Assembly: GCA_964588695.1 (NCBI GenBank)
Contig: CAZPQK010000003.1
Span: 1 to 64,000, forward strand
Origin: CAZPQK01 sp964588695
GTDB taxonomy: Bacteria > Krumholzibacteriota > Krumholzibacteriia > WVZY01 > JAKEHA01
Length of the DNA: 64,000 nucleotides
Reading direction: 5' to 3'
Shown here: piece after piece, positions 1 through 8,164 of the stretch
Position numbering within the stretch: the first letter of the stretch is position 1
Layout of the letters: each line of letters starts with the position of its first letter
Program-made: the position numbers and the translations under genes
Notes under the pieces: model-generated
Databases searched by the model: none
Told to the model about the DNA's origin: nothing
What the model saw: only the letters and a program-made list of their open reading frames with translations

Positions 1-566
1 AGACCGGACCCGTGGTTCCTTCCTTCGCGGAGCCAGCCGGTGTGCTTGAGTTTCTGGAGGTGTACTACGACGACCGGGAAGCTCTAAAGTTCGGCACTTT
101 GCTCGACTCGGCGTTTACGTTTTATTTTGATCCGTCCGACGTCAATGATCCATCGACCCCCACACCACAGCAGTGGGGCAGCGCGGAAGAAATACGGGCC
201 GTGTCGCACATGTTCTACGGCTATCCCAATGACGATGGGTTTGCCATTGTCGATGTCGATGTTGACCTGGCACTTGCAAACCTCAACTGGGTTGACACCG
301 TTCCCCCAGACTTTCCGGACGAAGTTTGGAAGTCGGCGACGGTGTCCTACAGCTTTGTGATAGCGGCGACCCACGATTTAACATACATCAGCGTGGCTGG
401 CGCTAAAGCCGAGTTCACCGTTCGGCGGCAAACCGACGGCACCTGGCGGCTTGTCGAGTGGCGCGATATGGTGGCGAGCAGTCGAAACGCGCCCATCGCT
501 GAGAAATCATGGGGAAGGGTTAAGCATTTGTTTGTCGGCACCCAAGCGGCGGAAAGGGAGCAATGA
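1..566 (+). CDS. Hypothetical protein, 5'-truncated by window edge (paralogue of next gene)
   Basis: The reading frame is open to the left edge, so the GTG at 12 is probably internal and the true start lies outside the window. I do not recognise a named family. The protein aligns along its length with the product of the next gene: both have a core of the type FDPSDVNDPSTPTPQ.W, then a NLNW.D segment and a C-terminal R.VEW.D segment before a W.KVK.LF ending. The overall pattern suggests a small compact domain, perhaps NTF2-like (inference). By analogy with the neighbour, a lipoprotein signal is probably encoded upstream. The stop codon overlaps the next start as ATGA, so the two are translationally coupled. 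The pair looks like a tandem duplication. Confidence 0.7.
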   Translation, partial: TGPVVPSFAEPAGVLEFLEVYYDDREALKFGTLLDSAFTFYFDPSDVNDPSTPTPQQWGSAEEIRAVSHMFYGYPNDDGFAIVDVDVDLALANLNWVDTVPPDFPDEVWKSATVSYSFVIAATHDLTYISVAGAKAEFTVRRQTDGTWRLVEWRDMVASSRNAPIAEKSWGRVKHLFVGTQAAEREQ

Positions 567-1219
567 ACCTCACGAGTTTCAGCGCGGTAAGAACCGCTAT
601 CGTGTGGCTTGCGCTGACCGCCCTGGCCGTCACCATGGGGTGTGCCGAAGACAGTCCCTCCAAGCCGTCGAACAACAGCATCACAACCGGCATTTACAAG
701 CCGATGACGTCTCCGGAGAACGCACTCTACAACTTTCGCGCGGCCTATATAGCCCGCGAGCCAGACGAGTTTGCTCGCGTGCTCCACGGCGACTACACGT
801 TCTTTTTTGATTCCGGCGATGTTAATGATCCCACCACCCCGACACCGCAGGAATGGAATCGCGACTCCGAGGTTCAGGCGGCAGGATTCTTATTGAGCGG
901 AAACGCCAACAGCGACGGGTTGTCGGTTCTCAGTGTCGCCTTAAGCATGACCGTGGACAACCTCAACTGGATTGACGTCATTCCGTCGGGAGTTCCGGGG
1001 TCTCCTACCTGGAAGGTAGCGACGGTTCCTTATAACCTGGAGCTCCGCGCGATCAATGATGCCGGCGCGCAAACCTACTTTACAGCCGGCGGTCAAGCGC
1101 AGTTTGCGGCGCACGAAGTGTCTGCGGGTGAGTGGCGAATTGTGCGGTGGGTGGACGTCGGTAATTTGCGCCGCGTCGAGCTGACCTGGGGAAAAGTAAA
1201 GTTCCTGTTCTCCAAGTAG
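563..1219 (+). CDS. Putative lipoprotein, unknown function
   Basis: This 218-aa protein begins with a hydrophobic signal (about residues 10-25) ending in VTMGC. Cysteine 27 would be lipidated, so an exported lipoprotein is likely, although threonine at -3 is not the ideal lipobox residue. The mature part is low in charge and carries the same FDSGDVNDPTTPTPQEW core as the gene before it. The ATG lies in an ATGA overlap with the preceding stop. A strong hairpin terminator lies 60 bp downstream (1279-1305), so the two paralogues form the end of an operon. No enzymatic motif is visible and I do not assign a function. Confidence 0.75.
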   Translation: MNLTSFSAVRTAIVWLALTALAVTMGCAEDSPSKPSNNSITTGIYKPMTSPENALYNFRAAYIAREPDEFARVLHGDYTFFFDSGDVNDPTTPTPQEWNRDSEVQAAGFLLSGNANSDGLSVLSVALSMTVDNLNWIDVIPSGVPGSPTWKVATVPYNLELRAINDAGAQTYFTAGGQAQFAAHEVSAGEWRIVRWVDVGNLRRVELTWGKVKFLFSK

Positions 1220-1250
1220 CCCCCCAATACGAATGACATCCCCCTAGTTC

Positions 1251-1280
1251 TTGACCGCGATGCGATTCGCTACGTATAGT
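1251..1280 (+). promoter_or_regulatory. Sigma-70-type promoter of the deacetylase gene
   Basis: TTGACC at 1251-1256 and TATAGT at 1275-1280 are separated by 18 bp. The -10 overlaps the first bases of the terminator stem of the upstream operon, so initiation is predicted near 1287, inside that hairpin. Confidence 0.6.
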
Positions 1281-1305
1281 CCCGTCGTTCTGACGGGACT
1301 TTTTT
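1279..1305 (+). terminator. Rho-independent terminator abutting the next start codon
   Basis: An 8-bp perfect stem (GTCCCGTC, 1279-1286, with GACGGGAC, 1292-1299) and a 5-nt loop are followed by six T (1300-1305). The ATG of the next gene follows immediately at 1306. It terminates the lipoprotein operon and is interleaved with the next promoter. Confidence 0.85.
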
Positions 1306-2523
1306 ATGGCAAACAAACGCAACTCCAAACGAAAAACAAAAGCGAAGTCCAAGCGCGGGCGCAAGAAGAAGCCAACCGGCCTTCCACTTCGGTGGCGGTT
1401 GATTGTTGGCACGCTCGTGGTGGTGTTGATTGCCGGTGTCGTGACCGTAAAGCACTTCGAAAGCCCGGCTGGCCGCGCGCAAATGCTGGACGCGGGCCTG
1501 GAGGTTCACTACGCGCAGGTGCAGCAGGAGTTGGCTGGGGGGATGCGCGGCGCGCTGGAGAAGTTGGGGTTGCGACGGCACATTCGCGAGTCGGTCAAGA
1601 TCACGCGGGTAAGCGGCAACGCGCTGCGTTACTACGAGTGGAAGATCGATTGTCCTGCGAGCGCGAACCTGGTGGATGCAAACCTCGCCGTAACCAACGC
1701 GGTTAAGGCAGCCGGAGGCCGCGTCCGGGAAAGCCAGGAAACTCACGAGGGTCGCCGCTTGCGCATGCAGGTGGGAACGCGCAAATACACGACCCATGTT
1801 CTGGAGTTTCGAAAGCCAGACCCGGTAGCTGCTAAGCCAACGCCAGCGCCCGAGCCCGGCCGACCGCAAGTCGCCATTGTGATTGATGATTTCGGTTACG
1901 CCAGCGCCGGTGCGGCTCGGGATATCATGAACCTGGACATTCCGCTAACGGTTGCGGTGTTGCCCGAGCTACCGCACTCAACGCGCATGGCGGAGATGGC
2001 CACCGAGACCGGAAAGTGCCTGATCCTGCACTTGCCCATGGAGGCCGAATCGCAGCCGCGCGCTGACCTGCGGCCGCTGTCGCCCGACATGCCTCACACA
2101 GAAGCCCGCCGCCTGGCCGAGCGCTACTTGCGCAGTGTGCCTGGCATCGTCGGGGTAAACAATCACCAGGGGTCGCGGGCTACTCAGGACCGCGCACTCA
2201 TGGACATGGTAATGGAGCTGCTTAGCGAACACGGGCTGTTCTTTTTGGATTCGTTGACCTCTGCGCAATCGGTTGCCTTCGAGGCTGCGCAATCGGCCGG
2301 CGTACCAACGGCGCAGAACATGCTGTTTATCGATGCCGATACCGAAGATCCCCAAGTGGTGGCCGAGCGGCTACGCCGTCTGGTGAGCCTGGCAAAGCGG
2401 CACGGCGTAGCGATCGGGATTGGACACCCGCACCGATGGACGGAACAGGCGATTTCTGACCAGTTGCCCTACCTGCGCAACGCCGGAGTTGAACTGGTGA
2501 CCGTAAAGTCGGTGGTGAAGTAG
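1306..2523 (+). CDS. Divergent polysaccharide deacetylase (YibQ-like)
   Basis: The 405-aa product starts with a very basic stretch (residues 1-24) and one membrane segment (about 30-48), which suggests a type II membrane anchor with a periplasmic catalytic part. Residues about 185-405 match the divergent polysaccharide deacetylase family (Pfam Polysacc_deac_2, the YibQ group). Visible motifs are VAIVIDDFGY (metal-site aspartates), LHLPMEA, GVNNHQGS and IGIGHPH near the end. Members of this family are thought to act on cell-envelope glycans, but the substrate is not established. The ATG at 1306 directly follows a T-tract. The gene has its own promoter and pdxJ follows 36 bp downstream, so co-transcription is likely. 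Confidence 0.85.
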   Translation: MANKRNSKRKTKAKSKRGRKKKPTGLPLRWRLIVGTLVVVLIAGVVTVKHFESPAGRAQMLDAGLEVHYAQVQQELAGGMRGALEKLGLRRHIRESVKITRVSGNALRYYEWKIDCPASANLVDANLAVTNAVKAAGGRVRESQETHEGRRLRMQVGTRKYTTHVLEFRKPDPVAAKPTPAPEPGRPQVAIVIDDFGYASAGAARDIMNLDIPLTVAVLPELPHSTRMAEMATETGKCLILHLPMEAESQPRADLRPLSPDMPHTEARRLAERYLRSVPGIVGVNNHQGSRATQDRALMDMVMELLSEHGLFFLDSLTSAQSVAFEAAQSAGVPTAQNMLFIDADTEDPQVVAERLRRLVSLAKRHGVAIGIGHPHRWTEQAISDQLPYLRNAGVELVTVKSVVK

Positions 2524-2559
2524 CTTGCCAACCCAGTCACCATTGGACATGATGAAGCC

Positions 2560-3276
2560 ATGATTAGACTTGGACTCAATGTTGACCATGTAGCCACCGT
2601 CAGACAGGCGCGTAAGTCGCACGAACCCGATCCGGTAGCGGCGGCGATTGCGGCCGAACACGCCGGGGTCGATCAAATTACAGTTCATCTGCGTGAAGAC
2701 CGCCGGCACATTCAAAACCGCGACGTGCGATTGCTGCGCGAAGTGTGCACCACCACGCTAAACCTCGAGATGGCCGGGACCTCGGAAATGCAAGAGATCG
2801 CGCTGGCGCTTAAGCCCGACGCGGTGTGCCTAGTTCCCGAGAAGCGAGAGGAAGTTACCACCGAAGGCGGGCTTAACCTGGTGGACGCGCCCAAAATGAT
2901 GGGCGAATTGGTTGCCACGTTGAAAGATGCCGACATCATGGTAACGGCGTTCCTGGATCCGGATCTTGACCAGGTGCAAGCCGCAGCGCGTCTGGGTTTT
3001 GATGCGGTTGAGATTCATACCGGAACCTACGCCAATGCTCAGCGCACCAAACGCGATGTCGAAGTAGCCAAGATCAACGAGGCCGCCAACGCAATTCGCC
3101 ACCTGGGCATGCATGTACACGCCGGTCACGGGCTGGACTATCACAACCTCGGCCCTATCCTCGCGGTGCCGCATATGGAAGAACTTAACATCGGCTTTTC
3201 GATCATCTCACGCGCGTTGTTTGTTGGCATCGACCGCGCGGTTCGCGACATGCTGCACGTGATGGGGCGCTTGTAG
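2560..3276 (+). CDS. pdxJ: Pyridoxine 5'-phosphate synthase
   Basis: PdxJ condenses 1-deoxy-D-xylulose 5-phosphate with 3-amino-2-oxopropyl phosphate, the last ring-forming step of the DXP-dependent vitamin B6 pathway in the cytoplasm. The 238-aa length is normal. Recognisable segments are the N-terminal IRLGLNVDHVATVRQAR, the HLREDRRHI loop with catalytic residues, the CLVPEKREE strand, and HAGHGLDYHN near the C-terminus. It lies 36 bp after the deacetylase gene in the same direction and is followed by a clear terminator at 3305-3330. No other pdx gene is nearby. Confidence 0.97.
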   Translation: MIRLGLNVDHVATVRQARKSHEPDPVAAAIAAEHAGVDQITVHLREDRRHIQNRDVRLLREVCTTTLNLEMAGTSEMQEIALALKPDAVCLVPEKREEVTTEGGLNLVDAPKMMGELVATLKDADIMVTAFLDPDLDQVQAAARLGFDAVEIHTGTYANAQRTKRDVEVAKINEAANAIRHLGMHVHAGHGLDYHNLGPILAVPHMEELNIGFSIISRALFVGIDRAVRDMLHVMGRL

Positions 3277-3304
3277 CCAAGGTCGCCTCCACCGGTGAAA
3301 TGCG

Positions 3305-3330
3305 AAAAGGCCACCTTACGGTGGCCTTTT
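3305..3330. terminator. Bidirectional Rho-independent terminator
   Basis: An 11-bp perfect inverted repeat (AAAAGGCCACC, 3305-3315; GGTGGCCTTTT, 3320-3330) with a 4-nt loop. The A-run on one side and T-run on the other let it work in both directions, ending pdxJ and the minus-strand beta-helix operon. The rest of the interval to 3537 shows no convincing gene. Confidence 0.85.
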
Positions 3331-3537
3331 CTGTTGGGACGCGCCCGCTCGGTCTGAAGGCGCGTACTGCCAACGTGTTTTTAAAGAATGGACGCAGGCA
3401 GGAAGCCAAGGAAGGATGGAAGTGTCCCATGACCGCGCCCATTCAGCTCTCGGACATCGTGTCGCTGTCCGGTGAATCCTTCTCGCTTGCCTGGAATACA
3501 GGTCAGCCCGGGAGAAGTTGGCGCGCAGCGCTGAAAT

Positions 3538-5418
3538 TTACTTCAGCAGTGTGATTTTTTGTGTCACCTGACGGGGGCCGTCGGAAGCCCTTATAAAATA
3601 GACACCTGAGGCTACCGGTTCACCACGATGGTTGCGACCCTGCCAGGTAAGGGCATCGGGCATTGCCGCTCCGGCGGCCTTGAGGTTGGTAATCCAGCGC
3701 CCTTTGGCGTCGAACACGTCCACTCGCGCGGACAGCGAGGTTCCGCGGAGGGGAATTGTGACGGCCGGGTTGAACGGATTCGGGTATGGCTTGCCCAGGC
3801 CGAGTGGTTCGGTTGGTGAGATCACACCCACAGCGTAATCAAACTCCACCGCGCCGATGTCGGGGGCGGGGCCGATCACCCTGGCGTTGCCGTGATAATC
3901 GCTCGTGGGCAGGCCCGGCGCCGTCGCGGTGCCAGCATTGATAACCGGTGAGGTAATCGAAGCGGGGTCAACGTTGCCGCCGACCGCGTCGATGAGATTG
4001 GGGTTGGCATCGATGTTACCGCCCAAGTTAACAAACGCCGAAGCCAGTGCCCATCCGCCGCTGCCGCCGGAGTTGCGGATTAGCGAATGCGATATACTGG
4101 CGTGACCCACCATCTGCGAGTTATCAACCTGTGGGTTCCAGATAATAGAGTTGTAAATGTTCAAGTTGCCGGATGCCGTAGAGTTGCTCAAAATGTTGAG
4201 CCCGTTAAGCGTGCCTTCATCCGAGTTGCCAGCAAACGTACAATTGATAAAGTCGCCATTCACGTTCCCGTACAAACGTACAACGAAGCTGTTGAACTCG
4301 GTGGGATGATGATTAACGAAAGCCGAACTCACCACCGTGTGGCTGCCGCCCGCCATCTCCATTGCTCTGGTCTTCGATCCGTTGCCGTCGAACAAGCTAC
4401 GCTCGACCAGGGCGTCGCCCGGCGTCACTCCCAACACATAGATACCGCGATCGTTTCCCACGAACTGACAATCACGGATCGTCGTGTTGGCATCCAGGAG
4501 CAGGAGCCCAGCCCGCTCGTTACCGCTAAACAGAGTGTTCTCGATGGTGGGATTGCAATCATCGATTGTTAATCCGTAGCGATGGCCGGCAAAAGTTACA
4601 TTAGAAAAATTCAGGGCCCCACACTGCAGCGTGTACAATCCGCCGTAGCCGGTCACGGTGGTGTTGTTGTCGAACACGACGTCGGTCATGTTCAAGTCGG
4701 CGCGGTAGTTGTACATCCCCGCACCTTCGTCGGCGGCGTCGTTGAGCGTGATGGTAACGTTGGTAAAAGTGCTGACACCAATGTTGTCGATGAACATGCC
4801 ACCGCCGCGATGTTCTGCTGTGTTAAGTTCGATCGTTGTGTTTTCAATCGTAGGGTTTCCGGCGTAGTTGTAAATACCGCCGCCACTCCACGCGTGATTG
4901 TTGCGAACGATCAGGTTACGAAGCGTTGCGCTTGCGCGGTAGTGGTAGATGCCGGCACCTGTTCCGCTAAACGGATAGTGTCCGTCGCGCACGGTGAAAC
5001 CATCCAACACCGCGTTGTTGCCAACGCCCGATATGGTGACGACGTTGTTGGTGTTGCCCAGCGTGCCGGGGTCGCCGATCTCGCCGGAGAGAACAGTCAC
5101 ATTGGTGACGTGGTCGCGTTCGCCCAGGGAAGTTTCACTGCCATCGAAACCGCCGTACACGGCAATGCCGCTGGAGAGCGTAAATGTGGCAGACTGGTCG
5201 GTGCCCAATGTGGGTTTGTAGGTGCCAGCCGCCACCCAAATCTCATCGCCGCTTACGGCGATGGCGAGCGCGTCTTGGAGATCGGTGTAGGCGTTGGTCC
5301 AGCTCGAACCGTTGTCTGCACCGGTCGCGGCGGTGTTAACGTAGATCGTGGCTGCCTGAGCCGGGGTGATCAAAAAAATGGCGATGAAAACGACGACTGC
5401 TCTCATTGTCTTCCTCAT
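3538..5418 (-). CDS. Secreted right-handed beta-helix protein with FlgD-like sorting tail (copy A)
   Basis: The product has about 626 aa. A signal peptide (VVVFIAIFLITPAQAA) precedes a mature start of the type TIYVNTAATGADNGSSWTNA, the usual entry to Pectate-lyase-3-like parallel beta-helix proteins. The middle 400 residues are short repeats rich in N, T, G and hydrophobics. The C-terminal ~90 residues contain PYPNPFNPAVTIP, VDVFDAKGRW, GEPVASGVYF and a final KITLLK, an FlgD Ig-like/Por-secretion tail known from type IX or related export in FCB bacteria. The function is probably cell-surface or carbohydrate-related; no catalytic residues can be named. The ATG at 5418 overlaps the upstream stop (ATGA). 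An alternative ATG lies at 5406 behind AGGAAG. Confidence 0.8.
   Translation of the reverse strand: MRKTMRAVVVFIAIFLITPAQAATIYVNTAATGADNGSSWTNAYTDLQDALAIAVSGDEIWVAAGTYKPTLGTDQSATFTLSSGIAVYGGFDGSETSLGERDHVTNVTVLSGEIGDPGTLGNTNNVVTISGVGNNAVLDGFTVRDGHYPFSGTGAGIYHYRASATLRNLIVRNNHAWSGGGIYNYAGNPTIENTTIELNTAEHRGGGMFIDNIGVSTFTNVTITLNDAADEGAGMYNYRADLNMTDVVFDNNTTVTGYGGLYTLQCGALNFSNVTFAGHRYGLTIDDCNPTIENTLFSGNERAGLLLLDANTTIRDCQFVGNDRGIYVLGVTPGDALVERSLFDGNGSKTRAMEMAGGSHTVVSSAFVNHHPTEFNSFVVRLYGNVNGDFINCTFAGNSDEGTLNGLNILSNSTASGNLNIYNSIIWNPQVDNSQMVGHASISHSLIRNSGGSGGWALASAFVNLGGNIDANPNLIDAVGGNVDPASITSPVINAGTATAPGLPTSDYHGNARVIGPAPDIGAVEFDYAVGVISPTEPLGLGKPYPNPFNPAVTIPLRGTSLSARVDVFDAKGRWITNLKAAGAAMPDALTWQGRNHRGEPVASGVYFIRASDGPRQVTQKITLLK
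5113..5302. repeat. 190-bp near-identical block, copy A
   Basis: This block inside the copy A beta-helix gene matches 6954-7143 with four substitutions in 190 bp (about 98%). It encodes residues running from the DLQDALAIAVSG region to SLGERD. The flanking coding sequence of the two genes is much more diverged. Confidence 0.9.
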
Positions 5419-7250
5419 TTCATGAGTACGATTTTCTTTGACGCCTGCCACTGGCCCCGCATGGCCCGGACGAAGTAAACACCCGAAGCCACAGGTTGCC
5501 CGAAACTGTTAATGCCACTCCACGTCAGGGCGCCGCGAGGAGTATCTGCAACTACGTGAAGTTGTGCTACCCAGTGCCCGGCTGCATCAAAAACGTCGAT
5601 GCGTGTCCCGTTGTTTAGGTCTTCAAACGGAATCGTGACCGTTGGGTTAAACGGGTTGGGGAAAGGATCTCCCAGTCGCGGCCGGAGGGTTGAGGTCACG
5701 GCCGTCGGATACATAAGCTCGACGGCGCCCATGTCCACAGCCACGCCGAAGATGCGATTGTTGCCGTGATAGTCAGTGATGGCTATTAAAGGTGCACTAT
5801 TGTCGCCGCCGTCAACCGCTGGTGACCCAACCATAAGGTCGAAATTATCGCCGGATATGTCGACGAACTTTGGGTCGCTATCTACATTACCGCCCACATC
5901 GATTTGCGGCAGCGACCACGAACTGCTCCCACCAGAGTTTCGAACCAGCGAGTTGGATACCTCCACGATCCCATCAAGTTCGTCACCGCCAGCGGAAGGA
6001 TTCCAAAGTATCGAATTGTAGACTCGCGCTGGCTGCGGGTTTGTATTTCTGATCGAAATGACCTCGTTAATCGGCAAGCTAAGGGCATTTGCAAACGTAC
6101 AATTGACGAACGAAGCTGAGAAAGGCGAGCTAGTTGTGACAACATAAGGATCAAACCCGCTCCACCGATGATTCAAAAATACACAGTTAACAAATGTGTT
6201 TGTTCCACCGGTTAATACCGCCGCTCGCGTGCCTGTCTCACCGTCAAACAAGCAGCTCTCGACCGTGACCACTGTTGCGTTGTGCAAGGTGTAGATTCCA
6301 CGGCCGCTAGAAAAAAACTGGCAGTTGAGGACCGTGCCACCGGCGGAAGAAAAATAAATGGCCTCGTTGGTAATGGAACTAAACAGAGTACTACCGATTG
6401 TCGGCGAGCAATCAAACAGTCGAATTGCTTGCGTGTAGTTGCTAAACGTAACACTCGTCATTGCGAGGTTGTTGGCCTCGACGTTGTAAAACCCGGTTGT
6501 TCCCGTGGACACATTGACAAACTGAACGTCGTCAAAGACGATTTCACCGCGATAATTATAAAGGTCGTTCCATCCAGAGTTGTCGAAGAACCTTACCGAA
6601 TTTAGCGTTGTCGTTGACAAATTGTGGTTATAGAGCGCCGCGCCATCGGTAGCGATATTGTTTGAGAAGGTGACGTTCTCAAACGTCGGGGTGCCTGCAA
6701 AATTGTAGACACCACCCCCGAGTTCTGCTTGGTTGCCGGTGATGGTCAAATTTCGAAGCGTTGCATTGGTGCGATAAAGGTACACACCTCCGCCGGCCAA
6801 ACCACCGAACGTTTCACTGTTGCCGTCCGATATTGTGAAGCCGTCGAGAACGGCGTTGTTTCCAATACCCTCAATTGCGACGACACGATCGCTGTTGTCT
6901 GATGCTCCAGGTGCTCCGATTTCCCCCGACAGAGCGGTTAGATTGGACTCGTAGTCGCGTTCGCCCAGGGAAGTTTCACTGCCATCGAATCCGCCGTACA
7001 CGGCAATGCCGCTGGAGAGCGTAAACGTGGCAGACTGGTCGGTGCCCAATGTGGGTTTGTAGGTGCCGGCCGCCACCCAAATCTCATCGCCGCTTACGGC
7101 GATGGCGAGCGCGTCTTGGAGATCGGTGTAGGCGTTGGCCCAGTTGGAGCCGTTGTTGGCGCCGGTCGCGGTAAGGTCCACATGAATAGTGGCCGCGGAT
7201 AGGGGGGCAGCGACAGTCATCGCGACTGCAATCAGGGTTAGCAGCTTCAT
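5415..7250 (-). CDS. Secreted right-handed beta-helix protein with FlgD-like sorting tail (copy B)
   Basis: The 611-aa paralogue of the next gene downstream. The start at 7250 is chosen because MKLLTLIAVAMTVAAPLSA is a good signal peptide and GGAGG lies about 8 nt upstream; the longer open frame to 7286 has neither. The mature N-terminus TIHVDLTATGANNGSNWANA, the beta-helix repeat region and a C-terminal tail (PFPNPFNPTVTIP ... KIVLMK) match copy A. The stop overlaps the start of copy A as ATGA, so both are made from one message. A possible -10 (TATACT, 7293-7288) lies upstream. It is presumably exported and surface-attached through the tail domain (inference from the family). Confidence 0.82.
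   Translation of the reverse strand: MKLLTLIAVAMTVAAPLSAATIHVDLTATGANNGSNWANAYTDLQDALAIAVSGDEIWVAAGTYKPTLGTDQSATFTLSSGIAVYGGFDGSETSLGERDYESNLTALSGEIGAPGASDNSDRVVAIEGIGNNAVLDGFTISDGNSETFGGLAGGGVYLYRTNATLRNLTITGNQAELGGGVYNFAGTPTFENVTFSNNIATDGAALYNHNLSTTTLNSVRFFDNSGWNDLYNYRGEIVFDDVQFVNVSTGTTGFYNVEANNLAMTSVTFSNYTQAIRLFDCSPTIGSTLFSSITNEAIYFSSAGGTVLNCQFFSSGRGIYTLHNATVVTVESCLFDGETGTRAAVLTGGTNTFVNCVFLNHRWSGFDPYVVTTSSPFSASFVNCTFANALSLPINEVISIRNTNPQPARVYNSILWNPSAGGDELDGIVEVSNSLVRNSGGSSSWSLPQIDVGGNVDSDPKFVDISGDNFDLMVGSPAVDGGDNSAPLIAITDYHGNNRIFGVAVDMGAVELMYPTAVTSTLRPRLGDPFPNPFNPTVTIPFEDLNNGTRIDVFDAAGHWVAQLHVVADTPRGALTWSGINSFGQPVASGVYFVRAMRGQWQASKKIVLMK
6954..7143. repeat. 190-bp near-identical block, copy B
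   Basis: Second copy of the block at 5113-5302, offset 1841 bp. The differences are single transitions or transversions in an otherwise identical stretch, inside the copy B beta-helix gene. Confidence 0.9.
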
Positions 7251-7325
7251 GAGCGGGGCCTCCGGCAGAGGAAGAGAGTACCTCACTAGTATAGCGCAAA
7301 TAGAGCGATCGCCACACTGGGCGGA

Positions 7326-8111
7326 CTAAATTGTGACGCCGACGCCGGCTTTAAGCGATTGGTCTCGTTCCAGCACACCAAACGGCGGATTGGTATCACG
7401 GCTCAGGTGGTACTGAAAAAGAGCGTAAAAATCGCCCACGATGCTAAAACGCGTGCTCGCCGTAACAAAAAAGCGCGCGTCTTCGAGATTATTGAGAAGC
7501 GGCTGCCAGAACCCAACCACATCCACCGATAAACCGGAGCTAGTGTTGGCCAGCAGGCTCACAAACAGCGACGCCCGGTGATCGTTTTCGGAGCCCGAGT
7601 CATCCACCGTTCCCGCGGGAGCAGTGGAACTCAACTGGGAGATGTTTTCGTGTTCGAACATATAGGTTGCACCAACGGCGCCCTGCCAGTTGTTGTTGTT
7701 AACAACATCGAACCGCAACCCCGCGCCCAGCAGAAGACGGGTCTCTATTCGACGAAACGGACTGTGTGCCCATTGGGTAAAGGCGACCGTCGACACTCGC
7801 CGATGTAGACGAAAGTTGTGTCGAAGATGGGCGAACTGGTTTTCGGCCACGCGATTGTCATTGGCCCGTCGTTGCATAAAGTTTGCGGTCAGTCGCCAGC
7901 GATTGCGCGAACTTTGATGCAACACGCTGCTTTCCAGATCAAACTCCAGGTACTCGGAATTTCCGTCGGCAAACGCAACGCTTCCTTCGGCGTTACCGGT
8001 CCAGCCCATGTCGGTGCTGGATGGTCCACGCAACGTGTTCACAATCTGGCTTTGCGCTGGCGGCGCCACTAATACGCACAACATCATCACGCAGACGATT
8101 CGGGCAATCAT
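7326..8111 (-). CDS. DUF481-type outer-membrane beta-barrel protein (YdiY-like)
   Basis: A 261-aa protein with a signal peptide (residues 1-21, ending PPAQSQ). The mature part alternates polar and aromatic residues and has the DUF481/YdiY pattern: an early GWTGNAEGSVAFADGNSE segment, a LTANFMQRRA segment and LGAGLRFDVVNNNNW in the middle. The family is annotated as salt-induced outer membrane proteins; its exact role is unknown. A TATACT hexamer on the minus strand at 8159-8154 could serve as -10. The gene lies between two other minus-strand envelope genes but with gaps that do not suggest tight coupling. Confidence 0.75.
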   Translation of the reverse strand: MIARIVCVMMLCVLVAPPAQSQIVNTLRGPSSTDMGWTGNAEGSVAFADGNSEYLEFDLESSVLHQSSRNRWRLTANFMQRRANDNRVAENQFAHLRHNFRLHRRVSTVAFTQWAHSPFRRIETRLLLGAGLRFDVVNNNNWQGAVGATYMFEHENISQLSSTAPAGTVDDSGSENDHRASLFVSLLANTSSGLSVDVVGFWQPLLNNLEDARFFVTASTRFSIVGDFYALFQYHLSRDTNPPFGVLERDQSLKAGVGVTI

Positions 8112-8164
8112 GCAATCCTCTTTGGGCTTGTCGGTGGTTGGTTGCTGCGGCGCAGTATAGAGGC

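Noticed and set aside
3300..3554. 84-codon frame after pdxJ
   Set aside because: It begins inside the terminator and shows no ribosome-binding site or family features.
4582..5478. 298-codon plus-strand frame over the beta-helix genes
   Set aside because: Shadow of the minus-strand gene; no start signal and Val/Gly-rich translation of repeat DNA.
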